From: Sphingobacteriaceae bacterium
GTDB lineage: Bacteria; Bacteroidota; Bacteroidia; B-17B0; Aurantibacillaceae
NCBI GenBank assembly: GCA_947453445.1
Contig: CANGGP010000002.1
Location: forward strand, 62,001-126,000
Length of the DNA: 64,000 bases
Reading direction: 5' to 3'
Below the pieces are notes generated by a model. The model was not told the origin of the DNA. It saw only the letters and a program-made list of their open reading frames with translations, and ran no database searches. Below, piece after piece: positions 38,328 to 47,053 of this stretch (position 1 is its first letter; each line of letters begins with the position of its first letter). Made by a program: the position numbers and the translations under genes.

Positions 38328-40517
38328 ATGAAAAAACAATTACTATTAGGATCAGCCTTGTTAGCAGCAATAAGCGCTTTTCCACAAAACGCTAAAACGC
38401 GTATTCAACCTGCCGGTAAACTCGACATGGGTGCTGTTTTGGCACAGAAGTATGCCGCACAAATTAGCGAGCCTACTCATAGTGCTGCGCATTACGGGCC
38501 TCAAGCAGGTGATGACAATGCAGTAACCGCTGAAAAGAATGCAGCAACCAGTATCAGCTGGGCATTATTGTGTGGTTCAATGAATACCTACGGTATGTTG
38601 GTAAACCAATCACGACCTTTACAATACAACGCTGCAGTAAATGCTGTGTCGTTTATTCACCGTAAAAGTACTTCTTACACACCTTTTCCTGCTGCCAACA
38701 GCAATGCCGGAACAATTGTGGCTGAAATTTCTTCAAACTGGGGTCAAACTTGGGATAGTACTTGTATTTGGTCTGACGCTACCAATGGTGGTCGTTACCC
38801 TCAAGGTGCTATTTACAGCCCTGCAGGTAATTCAAACATTGCCAATGCATATGTTGTAGGTTGTGGTCCTATTGTAGCAAACAACGCCTTTACAGGTGAT
38901 TGGTACGCAAGCAAAGCATTGGGTGCTCCGGGTTCAGCAGCTTATAATACGACTGCAAGTGCAACACCGGGCGCGCAACAATTTTTATCATTTACTTTAC
39001 CTTCTTACCCTGCTAACCAAGGTCCTCATGGTTGGTCACGTTACGGCTTTACATCTACCAATGGTGGTGTAGTGCGTTCTTTGGCTTTAATTCAAGATGA
39101 CCAAACCGGTTTGTCTACAATGAGAGGTGTATCGGTTGTTAAAGGTACTTTTAATGCAGGTGTATTTGCTTGGACTACCGATTCAATCATTCCTCCAACC
39201 GTAGTTGAAAGTGGCGGAAGCAAAGTAATCAGCTCTGAAGTTCAAATGGCTTTCAACGAAGCAGGAACAGTTGGTTACATTTGTGTACCGGGTGCTTTGG
39301 CAACTTCTCAAGGTCAAAACAGAGGTTACCAACCAATTATTTACAAAACAACCAATAGCGGTTCTTCTTGGTCATTGTTACCTGTGATTAATTTTGCCTC
39401 ACCTTCGATGGCTATTGTAACTGATCATTTAGTAGATGTTGATGCTACAAACGCTTTCCCTGTTCCTTATTTGGTTGATTACGATATGACTGTAGATGCC
39501 AATAACCAATTGCATATTGGTGCTATTTTCTGTAGTGCTGCTATTGCAAATGATGATTCATTAAATTATATCGCGCAATTCACTACCAGTATTAATCCTA
39601 ATGATAAATACAAATGGGCTCACCTTCCAGGTAACCGTCCATACTTATATGATTTCGTAGGTGATGGTACTTCTCCTTGGAAAGCTGCAATGGTTGATTC
39701 AATTTCTTCTGAAGGTCCTTCTTCTGCGAATGGTTACCCTGGTTACTCTGATAATCCTTGGGATAATACAGGCACCAACGGTGCTAAGTTATCGATGGAT
39801 CCACGTATCCAAATGGGCCGCACACCGGATGGTAAATTTGTAAACGTGTCTTGGACTGAAACCGATTCAGCCTTTATTGCACAAAGTAAAAAATGGAACA
39901 TTCAGCCGAACATTAAATCACGTTCTATTGCCATTACCAGCTCAGTAACTACAGGTAACTACAGTACATTCTGCACAGTATCAACAAATGAAATCAATGT
40001 AACTAAACCGGCATCAGGTGATGGAACTCAAAATCCAAAAGTGGTAAACCGTGCTACCTTGCATTATATGTCTCCTACAACTGGAACAGCTGCAGTTACA
40101 TCTGTTGGAAACTGTATTTCAACAGCAGAGTATAACGTTCCATTTACTGTAACAAATAGCAATCCATACGCTCAATTAACAAACAATACCACTTGGTATA
40201 CATCAGCTAAATTGAATTATCAATTTAAATGTACAGTTGGTATTAATGAGATTCAAGGAAATAATGTAAACGAAAGTTTGATTTACCCTAACCCTGCTAA
40301 TGGTTCTGCTTTTGTGAAATTAACTTTAAGCAAAAACGAAAATGTTCAAATTAGTGTAATGAATATCGTTGGTCAAGTTGTTAAATCAACGTCAGCCAAT
40401 GGCAGTGTTGGTGAAAACAACATTCAATTTGATTTAAGCGGATTAAACAGCGGTGTTTACATGGTGAATGTAAAAGCCGGTAACAACAGCAGTACTAAGA
40501 AAATTGTTGTAGAATAA
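38328..40517 (+). CDS. Secreted sialidase-like propeller protein with T9SS sorting domain, copy 1
   Basis: 729 residues. Signal peptide MKKQLLLGSALLAAISAFPQ. The central 550 residues contain Asp-box-type turns (ISSNWGQTWDSTCIW, YKTTNSGSSWSLL), so a sialidase-like beta-propeller is likely. I do not see the arginine triad or Tyr/Glu pair of true sialidases clearly enough to claim activity. The C-terminal 80 residues are a type A sorting domain (LIYPNPANGSAFVKLTL, ISVMNIVGQVVKS, NSGVYMVNVKAGN, KKIVVE). It is closely similar along its whole length to the protein encoded next, for example both read NAVSFIHRKS, TNGGRYPQGAIY and NIANAYVVGCGP. The pair therefore arose by tandem duplication. A strong terminator separates the two, so they can be regulated apart. 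Confidence 0.87.
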   Translation: MKKQLLLGSALLAAISAFPQNAKTRIQPAGKLDMGAVLAQKYAAQISEPTHSAAHYGPQAGDDNAVTAEKNAATSISWALLCGSMNTYGMLVNQSRPLQYNAAVNAVSFIHRKSTSYTPFPAANSNAGTIVAEISSNWGQTWDSTCIWSDATNGGRYPQGAIYSPAGNSNIANAYVVGCGPIVANNAFTGDWYASKALGAPGSAAYNTTASATPGAQQFLSFTLPSYPANQGPHGWSRYGFTSTNGGVVRSLALIQDDQTGLSTMRGVSVVKGTFNAGVFAWTTDSIIPPTVVESGGSKVISSEVQMAFNEAGTVGYICVPGALATSQGQNRGYQPIIYKTTNSGSSWSLLPVINFASPSMAIVTDHLVDVDATNAFPVPYLVDYDMTVDANNQLHIGAIFCSAAIANDDSLNYIAQFTTSINPNDKYKWAHLPGNRPYLYDFVGDGTSPWKAAMVDSISSEGPSSANGYPGYSDNPWDNTGTNGAKLSMDPRIQMGRTPDGKFVNVSWTETDSAFIAQSKKWNIQPNIKSRSIAITSSVTTGNYSTFCTVSTNEINVTKPASGDGTQNPKVVNRATLHYMSPTTGTAAVTSVGNCISTAEYNVPFTVTNSNPYAQLTNNTTWYTSAKLNYQFKCTVGINEIQGNNVNESLIYPNPANGSAFVKLTLSKNENVQISVMNIVGQVVKSTSANGSVGENNIQFDLSGLNSGVYMVNVKAGNNSSTKKIVVE

Positions 40518-40534
40518 TATTAATCTTTAAATAT

Positions 40535-40568
40535 AAAAAGCCGTTTCATTTGAAACGGCTTTTTTTTT
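40535..40568 (+). terminator. Rho-independent terminator between the T9SS paralogs
   Basis: AAAAAGCCGTTTCA, TT, TGAAACGGCTTTTT is a perfect hairpin with a T-run, 18 nt after the stop of copy 1. Confidence 0.9.
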
Positions 40569-40682
40569 GATATTTATACCGCTTATGCTCATAAACAAAC
40601 CAGTTGTCGAATCAACTTAATCAATGGCCTATTCAATGAAACCTTTTTGTATGCCATCGTTATAAATAAAAAAGCAAATCCC

Positions 40683-42854
40683 ATGAAAAAATTTTTACCC
40701 TTCCACATCTTTTATTTTGCAGCCTGCACTGCAATCGCACAATCAGGCGCTTTAGCAAAAATAAATCGCACAGCTGTTTTTATTCAACAATTAAAAACAG
40801 CTGAATCAAAAAATCAATCTGCCTATGTAAATCCCCTGCCGCATGAAAATATGGAGTCGCAGGCCAAAGAAAGTAACGCAAGCACCGCCATCTCATGGTC
40901 TTTATTATGTGGCTCAATGAACGTGTACGGTATGCTGTCGAATCAAAGTAGGCCATTGCAATTTAATCCTTCACTCAATGCCGTATCATTTATTCATCGA
41001 AAAAGCGATTCTTATAACCCATATCCTTTGGCCAATAGCAACTCAGGAAATATTGTGGCTGAAATTAGCAGTGATTGGGGTCAACATTGGGATAGCACTT
41101 GTATTTGGGCCGATGCTACAAATGGAGGGCGATATCCTCAAGGCGCAATATACAATCCACCCGGCAACACCAATATTGCGAATGCTTATGTGGTAGGTTG
41201 CGGACCGGTAGTGGCCAATAATGCTTTTACCGGCGATTGGTATGCAAGCAAACAAATTGGCCAAGCAAGCACTGCAGTTTATAACCCAACACCGTCGACC
41301 GTTAGTGGTGCACAACAATTTTTATCCTTTTCTCTAACGGCCTATCCTGCTCATCAAGCGCCTCATGGCTGGTCGATGCAAGGATTTACTTCAACCGAAG
41401 ATGGCGTAGTAAGATCATTGGCTTTAATTGATGATGATAATACCGATGCCAACACCATGAGAGGCGCTATGCTTGTTATTGGACATTTTAATGCCGGTGT
41501 GTTTGTTTGGACAACGGATTCTTTGGTGCCAAGTGTTGTTGCGCAAAGTAGCGGTAACCGTCAATTTTCAACGAAGGTACAAATGGCCTGGAATCAATCT
41601 GGCACAGTGGGCTATGTAGTTATTATTGGCGCTTTAAATGCGGCAGTTGGCTCAAACAGAGGCTTGCAGCCAATTATTTATAAAACCACCACCAGTGGCA
41701 CCAGCTGGACTTTGTTAAATGGCATTGATTTTAATGCTCCTTCGAATGCCTCAGTAATTAAGCCTTTGGCGGGTGTTGAAACAGATGCTACCTTAAAAAT
41801 ACCTTATGTTGATGATTTTGATTTGGTAGTCGATAAAAATAATTATTTACACATGGGACTTATTTTAGCAAGTACTGCTTCAGATCAAAGTGATTCACTA
41901 CAGTATATATCCCAATTTACCACCAGTATAAATCCTAATGATGAGTATAAATGGAAGCATATACCCGGCAATAGACCCTATTTGTATGATTTTATAGGCG
42001 ATGGTTCTCAAGCATGGAAATATGTATTAATTGATTCACTCTCTTCTGAAGGTCCGGGTTCAGTGGCCGGTTCATCAGGTTTTATCGACAATCCATGGGA
42101 TATTTCGAGTGGTGACAAAATAGCCATAGATTCGCGTTTGCAAATGGGGAGATCCTCAGGTGGTGAGTACATAACTTTCTCTTGGGCAGAAACAGACTCA
42201 GCATTTATTTCGCAAAGTAAAAAGTGGAATATACAACCGAATGTAAAAGTCAGGTCTATCGTCGTGAACAACACCCTGGGGAATCCAACACCGAACATCA
42301 TCATCATGAATGATAAATACAATATTAGCAAACCTTTAGCAAGCCAAGGACAAATCAACACAAAAATAGCAGGTCGATCAACACTTCATTTTATGTCGCC
42401 GGTATTCACCGCAAGCCTTTCAAGCGGGGCCGGTTTTTGCAATGGCCCGGTGAATGGCACGCTAGATTATCAAATTCCCTTTACAGTAACGAATAGCAAT
42501 CCATATTCACAATTAACGAATAATAGCACTTGGTACACTACCGCTAAACTAACATTCTCTTTCTGCATACGTCTTGGTGGATTAAATGAAAAAAATCGCA
42601 ATAATATAGACGCTTTATTGTTGCCAAATCCTGCGAATGAAACGGTGCAATTAAAATTTGCTTCTCGCGAATTCACAACAGCCAATCTTACCTTGTTGAA
42701 TTCTTTAGGTGTAGAAGTTTATTCTGAAAGTAAAGCCGTTAATGCCGGAGAAAATACCATCGAAATGCAAATCCAAAATTTACCAAAAGGTGTTTATTTT
42801 GTGCATGTGACCATGGGAGATTTTGTTTTCACCAAAAAATTAATTGTTGAATAA
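40683..42854 (+). CDS. Secreted sialidase-like propeller protein with T9SS sorting domain, copy 2
   Basis: 723 residues from the ATG at 40683. An in-frame Met at 40647 would put 12 extra, non-signal residues in front of the clear signal peptide MKKFLPFHIFYFAACTAIAQ, so I chose the later start. The body is a paralog of the gene upstream, with the same order of Asp-box turns (ISSDWGQHWDSTCIW, YKTTTSGTSWTLL) and the same blocks NAFTGDWYASK, YPAHQAPHGWS and IPGNRPYLYDFIGDG. It has a type A sorting domain at the end (LLLPNPANETVQLKF, LTLLNSLGVEVYSES, PKGVYFVHVT, KKLIVE). The duplicates have diverged most in the N-terminal 50 residues and in the sorting domain. Surface location is firm by family knowledge; substrate unknown. 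Confidence 0.87.
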   Translation: MKKFLPFHIFYFAACTAIAQSGALAKINRTAVFIQQLKTAESKNQSAYVNPLPHENMESQAKESNASTAISWSLLCGSMNVYGMLSNQSRPLQFNPSLNAVSFIHRKSDSYNPYPLANSNSGNIVAEISSDWGQHWDSTCIWADATNGGRYPQGAIYNPPGNTNIANAYVVGCGPVVANNAFTGDWYASKQIGQASTAVYNPTPSTVSGAQQFLSFSLTAYPAHQAPHGWSMQGFTSTEDGVVRSLALIDDDNTDANTMRGAMLVIGHFNAGVFVWTTDSLVPSVVAQSSGNRQFSTKVQMAWNQSGTVGYVVIIGALNAAVGSNRGLQPIIYKTTTSGTSWTLLNGIDFNAPSNASVIKPLAGVETDATLKIPYVDDFDLVVDKNNYLHMGLILASTASDQSDSLQYISQFTTSINPNDEYKWKHIPGNRPYLYDFIGDGSQAWKYVLIDSLSSEGPGSVAGSSGFIDNPWDISSGDKIAIDSRLQMGRSSGGEYITFSWAETDSAFISQSKKWNIQPNVKVRSIVVNNTLGNPTPNIIIMNDKYNISKPLASQGQINTKIAGRSTLHFMSPVFTASLSSGAGFCNGPVNGTLDYQIPFTVTNSNPYSQLTNNSTWYTTAKLTFSFCIRLGGLNEKNRNNIDALLLPNPANETVQLKFASREFTTANLTLLNSLGVEVYSESKAVNAGENTIEMQIQNLPKGVYFVHVTMGDFVFTKKLIVE

Positions 42855-42883
42855 ACCAATTGAATGGTCAAATACCTGAGGGT

Positions 42884-44140
42884 TTACGACAATTGATTCA
42901 AAGCATTTTTTAATTGGCCGAGCACATTCGGTATTTCCTGCAGCTTACATGTGCCAACCGATAGTCGGTACCAACTCGAATTTTTATCGCTGCCAAATGC
43001 ATAAAAAGGCACAATGGCCAGCTTGGCTTCGTCGAGTAGATATTTTGTGATATCGGCTGTGCTTTCGAGCACTTTGCCTTCATTTGTTTTTTTACCATGC
43101 AATGCAAATTGTACCGTTAAATAAATGGCTGCCTGTGGTGCAATGGCGTTTACCTGAAATCCTTCTGACTTTAATTTTTCGAAGCCCTTGTAAAATGCAT
43201 TCAAACGATCACTGATTTTTTGTTTTTGTATTTCAACAAAAGCCAAGTATTTCTCACTGTTGTTTAAATATCTGGCAGTGGCAATTTGCTCTGCCTTTGG
43301 GGCCCAAGCACCAATGTGCGAAAGGATGGCTTTCATTTTATCGATGATGGGTTTTGGTCCCATGCCCCAACCAACACGTACACCGGTAGCTGCAAGTGAT
43401 TTCGAAATGCCATCAATAAATAAAGTATACGGACGCATTTCGGGGTTTAAACCAACAGGATTAAAATGTTTTGTGTCGCCGAAAGTAAGTGCCCAATAAA
43501 TTTGATCGAACATAAGGTAAAGCGGCTTTGCATCAGGACCTCTGCGTTTGTTTTCAGCTAACACTAAATCACAAATCTCATTCAATCCTTCTTTGGTAAA
43601 TGTGGTACCGGTTGGATTTTGTGGCGAACACAAGGCAAGCATGGCTGCTGATTGAATATACGGTTGAATGTCTTTGGCACGCGGCATAAAATTATTTTCC
43701 GGCAAGGCTTCAATAATAACAGCTTGGGCTTGGTTAAGATAAGAATAGTGGTTGTTGTTCCATGAAGGCGTTGCAAAAATCACATTATCATTTGGATCAA
43801 CAAGGGTTCTAAAGATAGCATATATGATGGGCCTAGCGCCACCGGCAATTAAAATTTCGTCGTTTGCATAGCCGAGTCCCAATTGTTCTTTTAACAATGT
43901 GCTTACAGCCTCACGCAACACCAATACACCATCACCCGGTGGATAATTGGTTTGGTTGTTGTTATATTCTTCAATGATGTATTGTTTGAGTTCATTTGGA
44001 ATCGGAAATTCATGCGGATCAAAATCGCCAATGGTATAATTAAAGATGGCTTCGCCTTGCTTTATTTTTTCATTGATTTCTGCTGCTAGTTTAATGATCT
44101 CGGAGCCGATGATATTTTCGGCTAATTGTGAAACTTTCAT
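42884..44140 (-). CDS. PLP-dependent class I/II aminotransferase
   Basis: 418 residues with the fold-type I aminotransferase pattern: FNYTIGDFDPHEFPIP, TNYPPGDGVLVLREAV, a cofactor-binding GGARPIIYAIFRTL near 105, LCSPQNPTGTTFTKEGL with Asn near 180, and LMFDQIYWALTFG. The PLP lysine is in DGISKSLAATGVRVGWGMGP near 245, and the C-terminal Arg-containing SWYRLSVGTCKL binds the carboxylate. The closest functional group is the aspartate/aromatic aminotransferase family, but the amino acid substrate cannot be told from motifs. It is transcribed from a textbook promoter in the gap after the SprT-like gene. Confidence 0.9.
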   Translation of the reverse strand: MKVSQLAENIIGSEIIKLAAEINEKIKQGEAIFNYTIGDFDPHEFPIPNELKQYIIEEYNNNQTNYPPGDGVLVLREAVSTLLKEQLGLGYANDEILIAGGARPIIYAIFRTLVDPNDNVIFATPSWNNNHYSYLNQAQAVIIEALPENNFMPRAKDIQPYIQSAAMLALCSPQNPTGTTFTKEGLNEICDLVLAENKRRGPDAKPLYLMFDQIYWALTFGDTKHFNPVGLNPEMRPYTLFIDGISKSLAATGVRVGWGMGPKPIIDKMKAILSHIGAWAPKAEQIATARYLNNSEKYLAFVEIQKQKISDRLNAFYKGFEKLKSEGFQVNAIAPQAAIYLTVQFALHGKKTNEGKVLESTADITKYLLDEAKLAIVPFYAFGSDKNSSWYRLSVGTCKLQEIPNVLGQLKNALNQLS

Positions 44141-44159
44141 TCGGTGTGTTTTTCTTTTA

Positions 44160-44190
44160 CAAACCTAATCCTTATTTGCAAAGCAGCAAA
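44160..44190 (-). promoter_or_regulatory. Consensus Bacteroidota promoter for the aminotransferase gene
   Basis: On the minus strand TTTG (44187-44190), exactly 19 nt, then TAGGTTTG (44160-44167). Both boxes and the spacing match the phylum consensus perfectly. The predicted start is about 15 nt before the ATG at 44140. Confidence 0.72.
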
Positions 44191-44210
44191 CAAGAAGCGT
44201 CATATTTTGA

Positions 44211-44861
44211 TTATTTCAGGGGAAAATTTTCAATGGCTTCAAAAACATCCACTTCCACCAAAGGGTTAAAGAGATAAACATTACCGGTGCTCATTTCTTT
44301 GCACTTGTATCGTTTCTTTATTTTTTCTCCTTTTTGAAACAAGCGGTTGCCATTGTATAAAAACATGGTGTGAATGGGTAAATGTTCAATAAATAAAGAT
44401 GGATTGTTGTCGTGTAATTTAAGCGTGCGCAATAATTGAACATCACTGCAACTTGAAGCGGCCGGATTTTGCATGTATTTTCTTAAAGCCGCAAATACTT
44501 CCAGTGGAAAAATATCGGTCGATAAAAATGGTTGAATGAGCTCTTTAAAATTTTGTTTCCATTCCGCACCATGCGGCGCCACAGTGTTTTTAAATTGGTT
44601 GTAGGTCACCAAATGTGCCACTTCATGCACCAGGGTGATGAGAAATGAAAATTTATTGAGGTTGTGGTTAACAGTAATCAGGTGGTTAAGCCCGTTACGC
44701 GGAGAAGTGTAGTCTCCCAAGCGGGTGCTTCTTTCTTTTTTTATTTTGAGTTTAAAATCATACTTCACAATCCATTCGGCAATCAAAGGCACAGCACCTT
44801 CGGGCAAGTATTTTTTTAATACATCCGAATTGCGTTGAAATTGTATGGCCCTTAAATCCAT
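44211..44861 (-). CDS. SprT-like zinc metallopeptidase-domain protein
   Basis: 216 residues. The SprT-type motif LVHEVAHLVTYNQF (HExxH, about residue 85) is preceded by LNHLITVNHNLNKFSFLITL, as in the family. The rest is less typical: a middle region of about 70 residues (TLKLHDNNPSLFIEHLP) and a basic C terminus (RLFQKGEKIKKRYKCKE) that looks like the SprT zinc-ribbon region without its full Cys set. SprT/Spartan proteins in eukaryotes cut DNA-protein crosslinks; the bacterial role is not settled. It lies upstream of the aminotransferase gene, but the latter has its own strong promoter, so they are likely separate units. Confidence 0.82.
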   Translation of the reverse strand: MDLRAIQFQRNSDVLKKYLPEGAVPLIAEWIVKYDFKLKIKKERSTRLGDYTSPRNGLNHLITVNHNLNKFSFLITLVHEVAHLVTYNQFKNTVAPHGAEWKQNFKELIQPFLSTDIFPLEVFAALRKYMQNPAASSCSDVQLLRTLKLHDNNPSLFIEHLPIHTMFLYNGNRLFQKGEKIKKRYKCKEMSTGNVYLFNPLVEVDVFEAIENFPLK

Positions 44862-44920
44862 GGCTAAATTTATTCATCTTTCTCATAAATATTTATTCAA
44901 AACATTAACTTTACCAACAA

Positions 44921-44928
44921 TAAATTTG
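44921..44928 (+). promoter_or_regulatory. Candidate -7 box for nadE
   Basis: TAAATTTG matches TAnnTTTG exactly, 13 nt before the nadE ATG, but no TTTG is found 18-21 nt upstream. Confidence 0.35.
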
Positions 44929-44941
44929 TTAATCCTTACAC

Positions 44942-45718
44942 ATGAAACACCGCGAAGTGATAGAGCACATCAAGGACTGGTTAAAACACTATTCTGATCA
45001 ATCACACACCAATGGTTTCGTGGTAGGAATTTCAGGCGGCATCGATAGCGCTGTTACTTCAACACTTTGTGCTTTAACCGGTAAAAAAGTAGTAGCACTC
45101 AACATGCCCATTCGTCAATTTCAAAATGAATTTAACCGCAGTGTTGAACACATTGCTTGGCTAAAAGCAAACTTCCCGAATGTTGAATCGGAAACTGTAG
45201 AATTAACTGGTGTTTTGGAGGCATATGAAAAAGCTTTACCGCTTGAGACGCAAGATTTTTTGAGTATGGCTAATACCCGAGCAAGAATTCGCATGAGTAC
45301 ATTATACGCCTTTGCAACAAACCAAAAACTGTTAGTGGCAGGAACCGGCAACAAGGTAGAAGACTTTGGCGTTGGTTTTTTCACCAAGTATGGCGATGGC
45401 GGAGTGGATATTAGTCCCATTGCCGATTTATACAAAAGTGAGGTGTATGCTTTGGGAAAGGAATTGGATTTGGTGAAGAGCATTCAGAATGCCGCACCCA
45501 CCGATGGTTTATTTGCCGATGGCAGAACTGACGAAGACCAAATAGGAGCTTCGTATGATGAACTGGAATGGGCCATGGAATATCTTGAACAAAAGTTGGA
45601 AGCGCCTATGACCGATCGTCAAAAAATGGTGATGAAAATTTATCAGCAAAGGAACTTGGTGAATCAGCATAAAATGCAGGCCATTCCTGTTTGTTTAATT
45701 CCTAAAAATTTAAAATAA
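44942..45718 (+). CDS. nadE: NAD+ synthase, ammonia-dependent
   Basis: Converts deamido-NAD to NAD+ with ATP and ammonia, the last step of NAD synthesis. 258 residues: only the synthetase domain, no N-terminal glutaminase, so it uses free ammonia. The ATP pyrophosphatase P-loop is FVVGISGGIDSAVTSTLC (27-44). MANTRARIRMSTLY (about 110) and VAGTGNKVEDFGVGFFTKYGDGGVDISPIADLYKSEVY follow, the NaAD-binding segment. C-terminal PTDGLFADGRTDEDQIGASYDELE. It is followed after 1 nt by the YbaB gene and then by a gamma carbonic anhydrase, so nadE-ybaB-gammaCA is a likely operon. Confidence 0.95.
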   Translation: MKHREVIEHIKDWLKHYSDQSHTNGFVVGISGGIDSAVTSTLCALTGKKVVALNMPIRQFQNEFNRSVEHIAWLKANFPNVESETVELTGVLEAYEKALPLETQDFLSMANTRARIRMSTLYAFATNQKLLVAGTGNKVEDFGVGFFTKYGDGGVDISPIADLYKSEVYALGKELDLVKSIQNAAPTDGLFADGRTDEDQIGASYDELEWAMEYLEQKLEAPMTDRQKMVMKIYQQRNLVNQHKMQAIPVCLIPKNLK

Positions 45719-45719
45719 A

Positions 45720-46025
45720 ATGTTTGGAAAATTTGGCGACATGATGGGCAAGCTCAAAGAAATGAAGGAGCGGGCAGATGAAATTAAAAAAGCACTAGAT
45801 GCAAGAACCTTTCGCGTGAAGGGTGCCGGCGGAGAAATAGAAATGGAGATGACAGGTAACAGAAGAATTTTGCGATTACAAATTGGGGAGGTATTAAAAC
45901 AAGGCGACAAAACACAATTGGAAAATGAATTGGTGGATGTGATGAACAAGGCCTTGTTGCAGGTTGAGAAAATTCACGATGAAGAAATGAAAAAAGCGGC
46001 AAGCGGTTTATTGCCGGGATTATAA
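45720..46025 (+). CDS. YbaB/EbfC family nucleoid-associated protein
   Basis: 101 residues, typical size. The sequence MFGKFGDMMGKLKEMKERADEIKKALDARTFRVKGAGGEIEMEMTGN follows the family, with an amphipathic N-terminal helix and a beta-rich core. It continues with LENELVDVMNKALLQVEKIHDEEMKKAASGLLPG. Family members dimerise and bind DNA without strict sequence preference. In most genomes ybaB sits between dnaX and recR. Here it follows nadE with one base between the stop and the ATG, and the gamma carbonic anhydrase begins 5 nt further on. Confidence 0.92.
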   Translation: MFGKFGDMMGKLKEMKERADEIKKALDARTFRVKGAGGEIEMEMTGNRRILRLQIGEVLKQGDKTQLENELVDVMNKALLQVEKIHDEEMKKAASGLLPGL

Positions 46026-46030
46026 AAAAT

Positions 46031-46564
46031 ATGGCTTTAATACTTCCGATAAAAGGCATTGCGCCTAAAATGGGCGAAAATTGTTATTTGGCGCCTAATG
46101 CCACCCTTGTAGGTGATGTTGTAATGGGTAATGATTGCAGTGTTTGGTTTAATGCGGTGGTGCGCGGTGATGTGAATAGCATACGCATCGGCAATAAAGT
46201 AAACATTCAAGATGGTGCCGTATTGCATTGTACTTACGAGAATTTAGCGGCCGGTCAGCCCGGTACAAAATTGGTATTGGGCAACAATGTATCAATTGGT
46301 CACAACGCCATTGTGCATGGCTGCAACATACATGACAATGTGCTCATTGGCATGGGGGCCATTGTGATGGACAATGTTGAAGTTGGCAGTAATACAATTA
46401 TAGCAGCAGGAGCAGTGGTTACAGAAGGCACCAAAGTGCCGAGCGGTTGTATCTTCGCCGGTGTACCTGCCAAAAAAATAAAAGATATTTCTGAAGAATT
46501 AATACATGGCGAGATCAATCGCATTGCAAATAATTATTTGATGTATAGTAGCTGGTTGAAATGA
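46031..46564 (+). CDS. Gamma carbonic anhydrase / hexapeptide-repeat family protein
   Basis: 177 residues with a left-handed beta-helix of hexapeptide turns: NCYLAPNATLVGDVVMGNDCSVWFNAVVRGDVNSIRIGNKVNIQDGAVLHC. The zinc ligands of gamma carbonic anhydrases are recognisable in GHNAIVHGCNIHDNVLIGMGAIV. C-terminal VPSGCIFAGVPAKKIKDIS resembles the PaaY/YrdA subgroup, some of which are carbonic anhydrases and others thioesterases or proteins of unknown role. CO2 hydration is therefore likely but not proven. It is the third gene of nadE-ybaB-gammaCA. The 118-bp repeat array begins 26 nt after its stop. Confidence 0.88.
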   Translation: MALILPIKGIAPKMGENCYLAPNATLVGDVVMGNDCSVWFNAVVRGDVNSIRIGNKVNIQDGAVLHCTYENLAAGQPGTKLVLGNNVSIGHNAIVHGCNIHDNVLIGMGAIVMDNVEVGSNTIIAAGAVVTEGTKVPSGCIFAGVPAKKIKDISEELIHGEINRIANNYLMYSSWLK

Positions 46565-46590
46565 ATGTAGGATTAAAATGGAATGCGGAT

Positions 46591-47053
46591 GAAGCAGGTT
46601 TTATTATAAATAATGATTTGTTCTAATTCGTGAAATTAGTAGAATTCGTGGCTAATTTTTCATCCACGCCAAATCAGCTTCATCAGCGTAATATCATCTC
46701 ACCCCCCTGAAGCAGATTTTATTATAAATAATGAATTGTTCTAATTCGTGAAATTAGTGGAATTCGTGGCTAATTTTTCATCCACGCCAAATCAGCTTCA
46801 TCAGCGTACTATCATCTCACTCCCCTGAAACAGATTTTATTATAAATAATGATTTGTTCTAATTCGTGAAATTAGTGGCTAATTTTTCATCCACGCCAAA
46901 TCAGCTTCATCAGCGTTCTATCATCTCACCCCCCTGAAGCAGATTTTATTATAAATAATGAATTGTTCTAATTCGTGAAATTAGTGGAATTCGTGGCTAA
47001 TTTTTCATCCACGCCAAATCAGCCTTATCAGCGATCTATTATCTCACTCCCCT
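46591..47053. repeat. Four-copy 118-bp tandem repeat
   Basis: Near-identical units lie at 46591-46708, 46709-46826, 46827-46935 and 46936-47053. Unit 3 is 109 bp because it lacks one 9-bp AATTCGTGG. Each unit begins GAAGCAG-TTTTATTATAAATAATGA. It holds CTAATT-CGTGA-AATTAG, a second AATTCGTGGC, a CGTGG...CCACG hairpin around a T-rich loop, and CAAATCAGC-TTCATCAGCG. It ends TCATCTCAC-CCCCCT. The fourth unit runs over the last codons and stop of the enoyl-CoA hydratase gene (stop at 47044). No unique spacers occur, so this is not a CRISPR. The 479 nt between the two flanking genes hold no other feature. Confidence 0.93.

Noticed and set aside
40647-40682. Upstream Met for the second T9SS paralog
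   Set aside because: It would add a charged stretch in front of a clear signal peptide.
46591-47053. CRISPR array
   Set aside because: Units are 118 bp and directly contiguous with no unique spacers, and no cas gene is near.
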